Below are positions 34,867 to 43,757 of a DNA stretch of 64,000 nt, piece by piece (positions within the stretch are counted from its first letter, which is position 1; the number at the start of each line of letters is the position of its first letter). This DNA is from an uncultured Phascolarctobacterium sp. GTDB taxonomy: Bacteria; Bacillota; Negativicutes; Acidaminococcales; Acidaminococcaceae. The translations under genes were made by a program, and so were the position numbers. The DNA lies in contig CAJLLL010000002.1 in the NCBI GenBank assembly GCA_905207485.1, positions 1 to 64,000 on the forward strand, written 5' to 3'. Below the pieces are notes generated by a model. It ran no database searches and was not told the origin of the DNA. It saw nothing but the letters and a program-made list of their open reading frames with translations.

Positions 34867-36135
34867 TTAAAAATATGTACGCACGCCAACATAAGTATTG
34901 CTCTTGCTGCCATGCCTCAAATCTGTCTGCTCGCCCAAAAGCGATAAGTTATCGTTCAGTTTCAGTTCACCGCCGAGTTTAACTTTGGCATCGTCAAAAT
35001 CATATACCTGCGTATATAAACGGAAGCGGTCGGCTATATCATAACCAAGCCCTACACCAAACTCGCCCTGCATTGCACCCATGCTTACATCGGCGGCGCC
35101 CAGTTCCTTGCCAAACTGCAAATCAAGTTTGTTGCTGTCGCCAAGGTCATAGCCGCCCAGGTAAAAAAAAGTATCTTCCTGCGGGCGCAGGGTTACGCCC
35201 AAATTGCTGCGCCAGTCGCCGCCTTCCGCGCTATGCGTTACATCGGCGCTGATTTCAGCAGTTTCCAAAACGCCCAGCATGCGGTTAGCCTTTTCGCTTG
35301 CTTCGCGGGCATTATGCAGCGTCGCCTTTAAATCATCCTCAGTCTGCGGGTCACTGGCAACTTTTTCCAGCAGCTTGCTTGCTTCTTCAATGCGGGCGCT
35401 TGTTTTCGCCATATTTTCAATAATAAGTGCAAAATTCTGCCCTGCGTGCCCTTCATTTACTTCAGTAATAATATTTTCCATGCTGTCTGCTGTCTGGTTC
35501 ATACGTGCAGACATTTCGCTGAGCTGTTTAACCATAACGTTAATTTGCTGCTGGTTATCAACCGCCACATCCGCCATTACTTTGGTAAAGGCGTTCATGT
35601 TGGCGCTGATTTCCTTCATGTTCAAAAACCCTTCGCGCATCGATTGCTGCACTTCCGGGTCGCCAAATACATTATCAAGAGCATCGGCAATGTTTTCTAC
35701 TTTTTTAAGCACTTCTCCGGAAGAACTCATAAAAGTATCAAACCCGCCTCCCGGCGTGCCGTTTACTCTGGCTCCATCTTCCAAAAAGCCGCTTACTGCC
35801 CGCGGGGGAGGCTGAATATCTACAAATTTTTCACCCAAAATCCCGTCTGCGCCAATGGTGAACAGAGCTTCCTGCGGAATCTGCACATTGTCGTTAATTT
35901 CAGCAACAACTTCAATACCATCATCATTAACGGTAAGGCCTTTAACGGTGCCAACCTGCACGCCCGCATAACGCACCATATTGCCTGCCATCAGCCCGCC
36001 AACCTGCGGATAATCAATGGTTATATCGTATTTATCGCTGCCGAAACTGAACGTTCCCAAAAAGGTTATCATCGCCGCCAGAATGGCTGCGCCGCCCAGT
36101 GTCACTGCGCCTACTTTAACTTCGCTGGAACTCAT
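34867..36135 (-). CDS. mlaD: MlaD-type MCE protein with C-terminal beta-barrel-like domain
   Basis: This 422-residue protein has an N-terminal membrane helix (about 9-30), an MCE domain (about 35-108; YPQVGGLMAGNMVRYAGVQV and GILGEKFVDIQ), a long helical segment (about 130-285), and a C-terminal region from about 290 made of alternating strands (FFYLGGYDLG, FGVGLGYDIADRFRLYTQVY, NTYVGVRTYF) that ends in Phe like an outer-membrane barrel. E. coli MlaD is only about 183 residues and lacks this end. Such a protein could link inner and outer membranes as a lipid bridge. This arrangement has, to my knowledge, been described for Veillonella. It follows mlaE and mlaF. Confidence 0.9.
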   Translation of the reverse strand: MSSSEVKVGAVTLGGAAILAAMITFLGTFSFGSDKYDITIDYPQVGGLMAGNMVRYAGVQVGTVKGLTVNDDGIEVVAEINDNVQIPQEALFTIGADGILGEKFVDIQPPPRAVSGFLEDGARVNGTPGGGFDTFMSSSGEVLKKVENIADALDNVFGDPEVQQSMREGFLNMKEISANMNAFTKVMADVAVDNQQQINVMVKQLSEMSARMNQTADSMENIITEVNEGHAGQNFALIIENMAKTSARIEEASKLLEKVASDPQTEDDLKATLHNAREASEKANRMLGVLETAEISADVTHSAEGGDWRSNLGVTLRPQEDTFFYLGGYDLGDSNKLDLQFGKELGAADVSMGAMQGEFGVGLGYDIADRFRLYTQVYDFDDAKVKLGGELKLNDNLSLLGEQTDLRHGSKSNTYVGVRTYF

Positions 36136-36890
36136 GTTATCACCTGCTCTTTAATCTCGCGCCCTTCAATAAAGGCTTTAACTATCGGGTTTGTGCTCTG
36201 TTTTATCTCTTCCGCCGTGCCTATGGCAACTATGCGCCCTTTGTACAGCATGGCAACGCGGTCTGCTGCGTAAAACGCCGATTGCATATCATGCGTTACC
36301 AAAACGGAAGTAACATGAAGCTGCTGCTGCGTCTTTTTAATAAGACGGCTGATATTGCGGCTCATAATCGGGTCAAGCCCTGCCGTCGGTTCATCGTACA
36401 GAACTATCTCCGGGCTAACAGCTATCGCCCGCGCAAGCCCTACGCGTTTTTTCATACCGCCGCTGAGCTCCGCCGGATATAAATCCTGCGTGCCGGGCAG
36501 CCCTACCATATCAAGCATTTGAGCCACAATCTGCTGAATTTCTTTTTCGCTTTTATCCGTATGCTGCCGCAGCCCAAATGCCACGTTTTCGCCTACGGTT
36601 AAAAAATCGAACAGCGCCGAATACTGAAATACCATGCCCATTTTCATGCGCAGGCGGTTCCAGCCGTCCTCATCCAGTTCCGAAACATCTTCGCCCTGAA
36701 TGTAAATTTTGCCGCCGCCGGGCTCCAAAAGCCCTATCATCGAACGCAACACCGTACTTTTGCCGGTGCCGGACGGGCCGAGAATGGCAAGCGTTTCGCC
36801 CTTGTAAACATCAAGGTCAATGTTATCCAGCACTGTATGCGTACCGAAGGTAATATTTAATTGGCGTAAACTTATTACCGCTTCTGCCAT
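36132..36890 (-). CDS. mlaF: MlaF-type ABC transporter ATP-binding protein
   Basis: This 252-residue ATPase has Walker A GPSGTGKST, signature LSGGMKKRVGLARA and Walker B IVLYDEPTAGLDP, with the LSGGM(K/R)KR variant usual in MlaF-type lipid transporters. It overlaps mlaD by four bases and follows mlaE by nine. It should energise phospholipid movement between the membranes. Confidence 0.93.
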   Translation of the reverse strand: MAEAVISLRQLNITFGTHTVLDNIDLDVYKGETLAILGPSGTGKSTVLRSMIGLLEPGGGKIYIQGEDVSELDEDGWNRLRMKMGMVFQYSALFDFLTVGENVAFGLRQHTDKSEKEIQQIVAQMLDMVGLPGTQDLYPAELSGGMKKRVGLARAIAVSPEIVLYDEPTAGLDPIMSRNISRLIKKTQQQLHVTSVLVTHDMQSAFYAADRVAMLYKGRIVAIGTAEEIKQSTNPIVKAFIEGREIKEQVIT

Positions 36891-36899
36891 TTGCTAACC

Positions 36900-37670
36900 T
36901 CATACATAAAGCACTGCCGATAAAAAATAATTGGCAATGAAAATTAAAATTATCGAAAGCACTACCGATTCCGTTGTCGCAAGGCCTACGCCCTCAGCGC
37001 CCTGTTTGGCGCCAAGCCCTTTATGGCTTGCCACAATGGCGATAATGCCGCCGAAAACCATGCTTTTAATCATACCGCCCGTAACATCAAAAATATCGGC
37101 AAACACCTTAATGGAATTAATATAGGTAAAATTGCTGATGCCTGCATAGTAATGCGCTACTACCCAACCGCCGATATTACCTATGCCGTTGGCAAAAACA
37201 ATAAGTACCGGCATCATCAGCACCGCCGCCAGAAAGCGCGGCACTACAAGATATGTTATCGGGTTGGTTGCCATAACTTTCAAAGCATCAATCTGTTCCG
37301 TTACTTTCATAGTGCCAAGTTCCGCCGCAATGGCTGCGCCGATACGCCCGGCAACAACAACGCCGGTAAGCACCGGTACAAGTTCGCGTCCCAGTGCAAT
37401 GGCAACAATGCCGCCGACGGAAGAAGCCGCACCGAAACGTACAAATTCCGTTGCCGTCTGCAAGGCAAAAACCATGCCCGTAAAAAGTATCGTCATTAAA
37501 ACAATGGGCAGGGAATCAGCGCCAAGCCTTGCCATCTGCCGCACAGTTTCGCGAGCGTTGGCATATTTAAGGCGCGCCGCAGTATCTAAAAAAAGCTGCA
37601 TAATACGCCCCGTATTTTCGCATGAGCTAATGGTATATCTTCCCACAGCCGCACAGATTTCTTTCAGCAT
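36900..37670 (-). CDS. mlaE: MlaE-type ABC transporter permease
   Basis: This 256-residue permease has several membrane helices and the conserved MlaE features GRELVPVLTGVVVAGRIGAA and ELGTMKVTEQIDAL, the coupling region of the family. It is the first gene of the mlaEFD unit. MlaB and MlaC genes are not adjacent, giving a minimal system. Confidence 0.93.
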   Translation of the reverse strand: MLKEICAAVGRYTISSCENTGRIMQLFLDTAARLKYANARETVRQMARLGADSLPIVLMTILFTGMVFALQTATEFVRFGAASSVGGIVAIALGRELVPVLTGVVVAGRIGAAIAAELGTMKVTEQIDALKVMATNPITYLVVPRFLAAVLMMPVLIVFANGIGNIGGWVVAHYYAGISNFTYINSIKVFADIFDVTGGMIKSMVFGGIIAIVASHKGLGAKQGAEGVGLATTESVVLSIILIFIANYFLSAVLYV

Positions 37671-37780
37671 CAGCCTCTTCCTTTCCCCAAAAATTTTAAT
37701 CTGTTGTTATATAATTCAACATAAAGCAAAGATTCCCTGCTTATGGCAAACAACGCTTTTTAACGATTTTGTAAAATTTA

Positions 37781-39460
37781 TCAGTCTGTAACGTCAACCA
37801 TAATGTCTGCCGTACCGTCCACAATAAAGTTTACTGTGGTTTTCTGTTTGGCAGGAGTGCCTGCAAGTGCCGCAGCAAAGCCTGTATCCTGCTGCTCTGC
37901 CATCATATCAGGATTTGGCAGCGCAGCAATGTCAACGATAATTTCATTATTCTGGTCAGCGTTGTTGATATCTGCAATAAAGTCTTTTAAAGTGCGGCGC
38001 TGAGGCTGTTTGGCAGCAGGTATGCCTTCTTCCTGCTGGCGTTTCATCAGTTCCTGCATCCACGCCAGACTGCTGCCGCCGCGCACATTAAGCGCCAGTT
38101 TGCCGGGCTGCTGCTGTTTTGGCACGGTAAACTGCACCGTTTTGGTTATTTTTGCCGAGCGGTAAGGCTGCATTTCCACATCAATGTTCAGCACCTCGCC
38201 CGGATGCACTTCCAGTTTTTGCGGACGGGCAGAAATAATCTCCGCTACTTCCGGCTCCGTGCCGATAGCGACATTCGCTTCAATGTTATAAACATCTATT
38301 TTTTCAAACTTATTCTGCGCAAGCAATGTTGCCGCCTGCACCAGTTCCTGGCTAATCATTTTTAAAATGCCGGTATCGGCATAATACATATTTTCACGTT
38401 TAATTTCAATCTGCTCGCCGTTTGCGCTGCGCCCGTCAATGCGGAAATCAAAACGCGCCGTACCGCCGCCTTCCCTGTCGGCAACACGGGTAACGGTGTT
38501 ATAGGTAACGGCATCAACCATGGCAGGCAAAAGCACATCGTCGTCAATAAGTTCGGTGCGTGCGCTGCCGTTTACCCCGCGCGAAGTATCCGTAACCGAT
38601 ACATACATGGGTATAACCTTAGGCTGCGCGCCGATTTCAGCAGCAATGCCCGCGCTGCGGTCCTGCGTTACGGTGCCGATGGTCTCACCAAGATTACCAA
38701 CTTTATAAGCGCTCTGCAAATTGGGCAGTGAAGTTAAAATCCACGCCCTTTCCAAAAAGTAATTGCTGTCGCCGCGCTGCATAAACGGATGCCCAAATGC
38801 CAGCAAGGTGCCGTCATCACCCATCCATGTTACCGTTCCCAATGCGCCAAGGCGGATATCGCCGCGTATCAGTGATACGCCGATAGCACTGCCCGGTTCA
38901 AGGGCTTTATCAGATGTGAAATTACCGCTTCCGCCTGCGCCAGTTGCGCTAAGCCCAAGCGGAGCAAGTTTTTGGTTTAAATAATCAAGCCCGGCAGAAG
39001 TAAAGCCTCCTGCCATCAGCATAGTGCTTTTAGGAATAAACTCCGAAGGGCGCGGGCTTGTTTCGTTCAACAAATCAAGCATCCTCCCGATAGGAGTTAA
39101 AAAGCAGTAGTGCGGGTCATTAAATTCCTTACCAAAAGCAACGGCGCCTACAAGACGGCCATCAATATAAACCGGGCTGCCGCTCATGCCCTGCGCCACG
39201 CCGCCGCTGTTTTCAATCAGGCTGCCGCCTGTACGCACAAGAATGCTGTAGCCGCTTGCCTCGCTGCCGGTAACGCCAATAACTTCCACGTCAAAATTTT
39301 CAACGGTATCGCCGCTCACAACGGTTTTGCCAATGCCGTGCATGCCAGGGCGCACATCTTCAACCGGCATCAGCGGCACATTAGCCGCACACACCAAAGG
39401 CAGGCTTAGCAGCAAAAGAATATTAAAAATAAATGATAATACTAATTTTTTTGTTCTCAT
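37781..39460 (-). CDS. SpoIVB-type S55 peptidase domain protein
   Basis: This 559-residue exported protein has a signal peptide (about residues 1-26) and an S55 peptidase domain at about 30-240, with the active-site-like GMSGSPVY (Ser near residue 93). The rest is beta-rich with no recognised domain. In sporulating Firmicutes the SpoIVB member cleaves SpoIVFA. Here the protein lacks an evident PDZ domain and lies among envelope genes, so an envelope-processing role is more plausible. ATG at 39460 follows TGAGGG. An earlier in-frame start would add 23 residues ahead of the signal peptide. Confidence 0.78.
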   Translation of the reverse strand: MRTKKLVLSFIFNILLLLSLPLVCAANVPLMPVEDVRPGMHGIGKTVVSGDTVENFDVEVIGVTGSEASGYSILVRTGGSLIENSGGVAQGMSGSPVYIDGRLVGAVAFGKEFNDPHYCFLTPIGRMLDLLNETSPRPSEFIPKSTMLMAGGFTSAGLDYLNQKLAPLGLSATGAGGSGNFTSDKALEPGSAIGVSLIRGDIRLGALGTVTWMGDDGTLLAFGHPFMQRGDSNYFLERAWILTSLPNLQSAYKVGNLGETIGTVTQDRSAGIAAEIGAQPKVIPMYVSVTDTSRGVNGSARTELIDDDVLLPAMVDAVTYNTVTRVADREGGGTARFDFRIDGRSANGEQIEIKRENMYYADTGILKMISQELVQAATLLAQNKFEKIDVYNIEANVAIGTEPEVAEIISARPQKLEVHPGEVLNIDVEMQPYRSAKITKTVQFTVPKQQQPGKLALNVRGGSSLAWMQELMKRQQEEGIPAAKQPQRRTLKDFIADINNADQNNEIIVDIAALPNPDMMAEQQDTGFAAALAGTPAKQKTTVNFIVDGTADIMVDVTD

Positions 39461-39480
39461 AAATCCCTCAGTTAATGCAA

Positions 39481-39512
39481 AACCGGCATGGGTACAACAC
39501 CGCACGCCGGTT
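39481..39512 (-). terminator. Hairpin between the NAGPA-domain gene and the S55 peptidase gene
   Basis: On the minus strand AACCGGCGTG pairs with CATGCCGGTT over ten bases (one G-U) with a 12-base loop and only four T residues after it. It lies in the leader made from the S55 promoter, so it may act as an attenuator as well as a terminator of the upstream gene. Confidence 0.5.
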
Positions 39513-39561
39513 AAATTTGGTTTAAACAAACAGCCGCACGCAGATTGGCATGCATGGCTAT

Positions 39562-39590
39562 ATTATACTATTTAAAAATTTTTCTGGCAA
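39562..39590 (-). promoter_or_regulatory. Promoter of the S55 peptidase gene
   Basis: The minus strand has TTGCCA, a 17-base spacer and TATAAT. The predicted transcript has a leader of about 95 bases containing a strong hairpin. Confidence 0.78.
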
Positions 39591-39593
39591 GCA

Positions 39594-40994
39594 TCAGCCT
39601 TTGGTCGGGAATACGCCCAAGCCAACGCTTACTGGCCTTTCCGCGCCATCGGAAGGATTATTTAAAATTTTGCCGTCCAACACCATTTCGCTGCTGCCGC
39701 CGCCGTCAAAGTTCAGCGCCTGCCATGCGCCCAGCTTAACCATATAATCGGCAAGTTCCTGCAAACTCATGCCGGAACTGCTGCGGCTGCGCCCATCAAC
39801 TACCAGCAAAATAACAGTGCCGTCCTTTTTTATGCCAATGGCCGTACGCGGCGCACGCCCGCGGGCTATGTCGGAAGCAATATTTTCTTCCGCACTGCGC
39901 ACATCAGCTTTGCCATCCGCTACCAGCGAAGGGCCTGCACCCAGCACAAGTTCCGCTTCATCGGCAGTTTCATTGCCCAAAGTTTCACGCAGGCGCACAC
40001 GGTCGCCAACCTGTACGCGCTCCAACACTTTGGCGGCATCGCCGTGGGCAGATAAAACAACGCTGTCTGCATCAAGCTTCATATTGCCGTTCTTGCTTAC
40101 TTCAGTTACCCTGCCATTATTGGCGATACGGATTTCATAGCCCCATTGATTTGTTTTGGTGCTTTTGCCGTAATAATGCGTGTATACAACTACATCGCCG
40201 GCAATGCGGGCGCGGTTAATGCCTTTTACATCAATAAAAGTTCCCAGTTTGGGGAAGAAAGCGCGGCCCTGATATGATAAATCCTTCATTATCTGCGCTT
40301 TGCCGCCGTTTACAACAAAGGCGCTGCGCGGCTGGCTTTCCATGCCCATCCATTCGCCGTCCAGCTTCAGGTTGCCGATAATCCAGCCATCCGTATCAAA
40401 ATAAGAAGCGTTAACTGCCGCACGTGCGCCGACAGCTTTGCTTGCCTTCAGCAAAGTTCCGCGCCCGTTTCTGTTTACTGCCCCGCTGAAAGGTTTTAAA
40501 GTGTAACGGTTTTTGGGTGCAATTTCCAAAATATTTACTTCTACCGGCAAACCGTTCATATCTTCACGGCGGTAAATATGTGTCAGCCCCTTGCCCATAT
40601 CATTTTTGGTATTTTCCACACGGATGCGGAAAATATCCAGCACCAGGCGGTCAGGCTGCTTTAATACCAATACCTTATGCTGCGCCTCGCTTTTTAAATC
40701 TACAATGAGGCGTGTTTTATCGCCCTTTTCTTCAAGGCGCGCCTTTTTGATAATCGGGTCTTTTACTTTGGAAACAATATCATCTGCAAGTTCAGCATCA
40801 AGTTCCAACACAAGCTGCTTTTTAGTATTTTTAATTTCTTTGTAGTTAATTTTACCGTCTGCATCAACAACAAAACGTATTTTGCTGGGGCTGCTGCTGA
40901 AACGGAAGTTCTGCACTTCTGCTGCCATTGCCGCCACCGGCACGGCCAAAACAAGCAGTGTTACCGCAGCCAGCCTGCCTAAAAGTTTTAACAT
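39594..40994 (-). CDS. AMIN domain plus phosphodiester glycosidase (NAGPA/DUF2233) domain protein
   Basis: This 466-residue exported protein has a signal peptide (about residues 1-24), an AMIN domain (about 27-120; FRFSSSPSKIRFVVDADGK) that usually binds peptidoglycan or targets envelope sites, and a C-terminal NAGPA/phosphodiester glycosidase domain (about 190-466; VNASYFDTDGWIIGN, RTAIGIKKDG, ALNFDGGGSSEMV). It probably trims a glycosidic phosphodiester or a wall polymer. The ATG at 40994 follows GGAGG. A start nine codons upstream is less likely. Confidence 0.82.
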   Translation of the reverse strand: MLKLLGRLAAVTLLVLAVPVAAMAAEVQNFRFSSSPSKIRFVVDADGKINYKEIKNTKKQLVLELDAELADDIVSKVKDPIIKKARLEEKGDKTRLIVDLKSEAQHKVLVLKQPDRLVLDIFRIRVENTKNDMGKGLTHIYRREDMNGLPVEVNILEIAPKNRYTLKPFSGAVNRNGRGTLLKASKAVGARAAVNASYFDTDGWIIGNLKLDGEWMGMESQPRSAFVVNGGKAQIMKDLSYQGRAFFPKLGTFIDVKGINRARIAGDVVVYTHYYGKSTKTNQWGYEIRIANNGRVTEVSKNGNMKLDADSVVLSAHGDAAKVLERVQVGDRVRLRETLGNETADEAELVLGAGPSLVADGKADVRSAEENIASDIARGRAPRTAIGIKKDGTVILLVVDGRSRSSSGMSLQELADYMVKLGAWQALNFDGGGSSEMVLDGKILNNPSDGAERPVSVGLGVFPTKG

Positions 40995-41012
40995 TGTTCT
41001 TACCTCCATGCC

Positions 41013-41045
41013 AAAAAACAATACACAGCCCTAAGGCTGTGTATT
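41013..41045 (-). terminator. Terminator after mreB
   Basis: On the minus strand AATACACAGCC and GGCTGTGTATT form an 11-base stem with a tight loop, then GTTTTTT. It ends the murA-mreB unit. Confidence 0.88.
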
Positions 41046-41060
41046 AAATGCAATCTGCAA

Positions 41061-42077
41061 TCAATCGTTGCCGACAACCGAACCGGGGCGCAGGCTGTTA
41101 AGCTCTGCCAGTGCCTTGCCGGTACCCATGGCAACGCAGTCCAGCGGGTTTTCGGCAACAGTCGTTTTAATGCCGGTTTCGTCGGTTAAAAGCTGTGCCA
41201 GGCCATCAAGCAAAGCACCGCCGCCGGTAAGCACCATGCCTTTGTCAACAATATCTGCCGAAAGTTCCGGCGGGCATTTTTCCAATACGCTGCGCACGGT
41301 AGCAATCATGGAATAAACCGGCTCGCGCAATGCTGCACGCGCATCTGCCGAAGTAACTTTAATAGTGGTAGGCATGCCGGTAACAAGGTCACGCCCGCGT
41401 ACTTCAATAGCTTCGCTTCTGCCCTCGGAATGTACCGTTGCCACTTTCATCTTGATTTCTTCAGCAGTCGGTTCGCCAATCAGCACATTATGCACTTTTT
41501 TTACATAGCGCACAATGGCATCGTCAAAAGCATCGCCGCCCACGCGGATGGAAGAATCTACAACCACGCCGCCCAGGCTTAAAATAGCAATATCGGTTGT
41601 GCCGCCGCCGATGTCAATAACCATGCTGCCGCTCGGCACGCTGATATCAAGCCCTGCGCCCAAAGCCGCAGCAAGAGGTTCTTCAATTAAATAAGTTTTG
41701 GAAGCGCCTGCCTGCTTAGCTGCTTCAAGCACGGCGCGTTTTTCTACGGAAGTAATGCCGGTAGGAATGCTGACCATGATGCGCGGCTTGCTGAAAAAGC
41801 TTTTGCCTGCCACACGCGCCACTACAAACTCCAGCATTTTCTGCGTTACGGTATAGTTGGCAATAACGCCTTCTTTTAACGGACGGATTACGGAAATATT
41901 GCCCGGCACTTTGCCAATCATATCGCGGGCTTCGTTGCCCACTGCCAGAATTTTATTTTTGCTTTTATTAATCGCTACTACGGAAGGCTCGTCAAACACA
42001 ATGCCTTTGCCCTTGATGTATACCAAAAGGTTGGCAGTGCCAAGGTCGATGCCTATATCAACACTGTTAAAAAACAT
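41061..42077 (-). CDS. mreB: Rod shape-determining protein MreB/Mbl
   Basis: This 338-residue actin homologue has phosphate-1 GIDLGTANLLVY, the phosphate-2 motif VIDIGGGTTDIAI and the adenosine motif LTGGGALLDGL. It directs cell-wall growth along the cell. It follows murA by 14 bases, a murA-mreB pairing found in many Firmicutes. Whether it is MreB or the Mbl paralogue cannot be settled here. Confidence 0.94.
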   Translation of the reverse strand: MFFNSVDIGIDLGTANLLVYIKGKGIVFDEPSVVAINKSKNKILAVGNEARDMIGKVPGNISVIRPLKEGVIANYTVTQKMLEFVVARVAGKSFFSKPRIMVSIPTGITSVEKRAVLEAAKQAGASKTYLIEEPLAAALGAGLDISVPSGSMVIDIGGGTTDIAILSLGGVVVDSSIRVGGDAFDDAIVRYVKKVHNVLIGEPTAEEIKMKVATVHSEGRSEAIEVRGRDLVTGMPTTIKVTSADARAALREPVYSMIATVRSVLEKCPPELSADIVDKGMVLTGGGALLDGLAQLLTDETGIKTTVAENPLDCVAMGTGKALAELNSLRPGSVVGND

Positions 42078-42091
42078 ATCTTCACCTACTT

Positions 42092-43357
42092 TTAATCTTT
42101 CGTGCCGACGCGCTCAATATCCGCGCCCAGTTTTTTCAGTTTGGCCACAATCTCTTCGTAGCCGCGGTCAATATGGTAAATATCGCAAATTTCGGTTGCT
42201 CCTTCTGCTACCAGTCCGGCCAAAATCATAGCCGCACCGGCGCGCAGGTCGGTTGCCCTTACCGTGCAGCCTGTTAGATGCGCAGGCCCGGTAATAACGG
42301 CGCTGCGCCCTTCGGTTGTAATATTGGCTCCCATGCGGTTAAGTTCAACAACGTGCATAAAACGGTTTTCAAAAACGGTTTCGGTAACTTTGCTGCGCCC
42401 TTCGGCAACAGAAAGCATAGCCATCATCTGTGCCTGCATATCGGTCGGGAAGCCCGGATAAGGCAAAGTTTTAATATCGACAGCTTTTAAATTGCCGTCA
42501 GAAGCAACGTGGATACGGTCAATGTCTTCTTCTACCAGCGCACCAGCTTCACGCAGTTTGGCAATAAGCGGTTTCTGATGTTCCGGCAGTACATTTTCAA
42601 TAATAACATCGCCGCCGGTCATTGCTGCGGCAATCATATAAGTGCCTGCCTCAATGCGGTCGGGAATAACGGAATGCTGTACGCCGTGCAGTTCGCTTAC
42701 GCCTTCAATAGTTATTACATTAGTGCCGGCACCGCGTACACGTGCGCCCATCTGGTTCAAATAGTTGGCGAGGTCAACAATTTCAGGCTCTTCGGCAGGG
42801 TTCTCCAGCACCGTTGTGCCTTTGGCCATAGCCGCCGCCATCATAATATTTTCCGTTGCGCCAACGCTCGGAAAATCAAGGTAAATGTTCGTGCCAACCA
42901 TGCCGTCCGGCGCACTGGCTTCAATATAGCCGTGCCCCTGCTCAATTTTTACACCCAAAGCTTCAAAACCCTTCAAATGTAAATCAATCGGGCGCGTGCC
43001 GATAGCGCAGCCGCCAGGCTGGGAAATACGCGCATAACCCTTGCGCGCCAATAACGGACCCATAACAAGGAATGATGCACGCATGGAGCGCACCAGTTCG
43101 TAAGGAGCCTCGCATGAAGTAATCTCGCGGCTGTCAATATTAAGCGTATGCGGCTCGGAAGCATCAACCTTAATGCCAAGGCATTCCAGCACAGCACAAA
43201 TAGTGCGTACATCTTCAAGCGCCGGAATTTCATCCAGCCTGCTGGGAGAAGTACCCAAAATAGAAGCGGCAATAATCGGCAACACGGCGTTTTTGGCGCC
43301 GCTTGTTTTTACCGTACCGATGAGGCGGCTGCCGCCTTTAACTATCAATCTTTCCAA
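42092..43357 (-). CDS. murA: UDP-N-acetylglucosamine 1-carboxyvinyltransferase MurA
   Basis: This 421-residue enzyme performs the first committed step of peptidoglycan synthesis. The catalytic loop GGCAIGTRPIDLHL has the active-site Cys targeted by fosfomycin. The N-terminal motif KSSGAKNA-like (VKTSGAKNAVLPI) is present. The start is TTG at 43357, because AGGAGAG lies seven bases upstream and the resulting length equals the family norm. A longer frame with 27 extra residues has no such support. Confidence 0.95.
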   Translation of the reverse strand: MERLIVKGGSRLIGTVKTSGAKNAVLPIIAASILGTSPSRLDEIPALEDVRTICAVLECLGIKVDASEPHTLNIDSREITSCEAPYELVRSMRASFLVMGPLLARKGYARISQPGGCAIGTRPIDLHLKGFEALGVKIEQGHGYIEASAPDGMVGTNIYLDFPSVGATENIMMAAAMAKGTTVLENPAEEPEIVDLANYLNQMGARVRGAGTNVITIEGVSELHGVQHSVIPDRIEAGTYMIAAAMTGGDVIIENVLPEHQKPLIAKLREAGALVEEDIDRIHVASDGNLKAVDIKTLPYPGFPTDMQAQMMAMLSVAEGRSKVTETVFENRFMHVVELNRMGANITTEGRSAVITGPAHLTGCTVRATDLRAGAAMILAGLVAEGATEICDIYHIDRGYEEIVAKLKKLGADIERVGTKD

Positions 43358-43428
43358 CTGCAAACTCTCCTGTTCTTTCAACCATTCTATAAAAAGGCAG
43401 ACTTCTAAAAATAAATATTTTCTGTGAT

Positions 43429-43457
43429 AGTTTATCACTTTTTTTGCAGCTTGGCAA
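43429..43457 (-). promoter_or_regulatory. murA-mreB promoter
   Basis: TTGCCA and TAAACT are 17 bases apart on the minus strand, about 70 bases before the chosen murA start. Confidence 0.65.
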
Positions 43458-43470
43458 TCATTACGCTAAT

Positions 43471-43504
43471 AAAAAACGCCCGCCGTTTTTTATAGCGGCA
43501 GGCG
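43471..43504 (-). terminator. Terminator after the 64-residue coiled-coil gene
   Basis: CGCCTGCCG and CGGCGGGCG pair on the minus strand (one G-U pair) and are followed by TTTTTT. Confidence 0.82.
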
Positions 43505-43530
43505 GTAAAATGCACTGTAAACATATGCCG

Positions 43531-43725
43531 TCAAATGCTGCGGTTCTGCATTTTCAGACGTTCGGCAAGGATGTTGTAATTAGTTTCCTTTTCCATAATT
43601 TCTTTTTTAATTTCAGCGATGATATCAGGGTCTTCTTCTGTTTTCAAGCGTTCGCGCAGTTCCTGCACAGCCTGCCTGAGTTCAAACATTTTATTTCCGG
43701 AAACGGTATTGAATACGTCAGCCAC
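43531..43725 (-). CDS. Small unrecognised coiled-coil protein
   Basis: This 64-residue acidic/basic helical protein (heptad-like ELRQAVQELRERLKTEED, then IAEIKKEIMEKET) has no hydrophobic segment and no domain I recognise. The GTG start at 43725 is chosen because GGGAG lies nine bases upstream. A TTG three codons earlier would abut that site. A strong promoter and a terminator flank it, so it is a real single-gene unit. Confidence 0.65.
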   Translation of the reverse strand: MADVFNTVSGNKMFELRQAVQELRERLKTEEDPDIIAEIKKEIMEKETNYNILAERLKMQNRSI

Positions 43726-43757
43726 AACAATCAACTCCCATCATTCTTTGTATTTTT

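Noticed and set aside
35446..36273. A 275-codon frame antisense to mlaD and mlaF
   Set aside because: Both genes beneath it are clearly coding, and there is no start signal.
37720..37750. Terminator between the S55 peptidase gene and mlaE
   Set aside because: An ATAAAGCA/TGCTTAT pairing exists but is imperfect and lacks a T-run on the minus strand.
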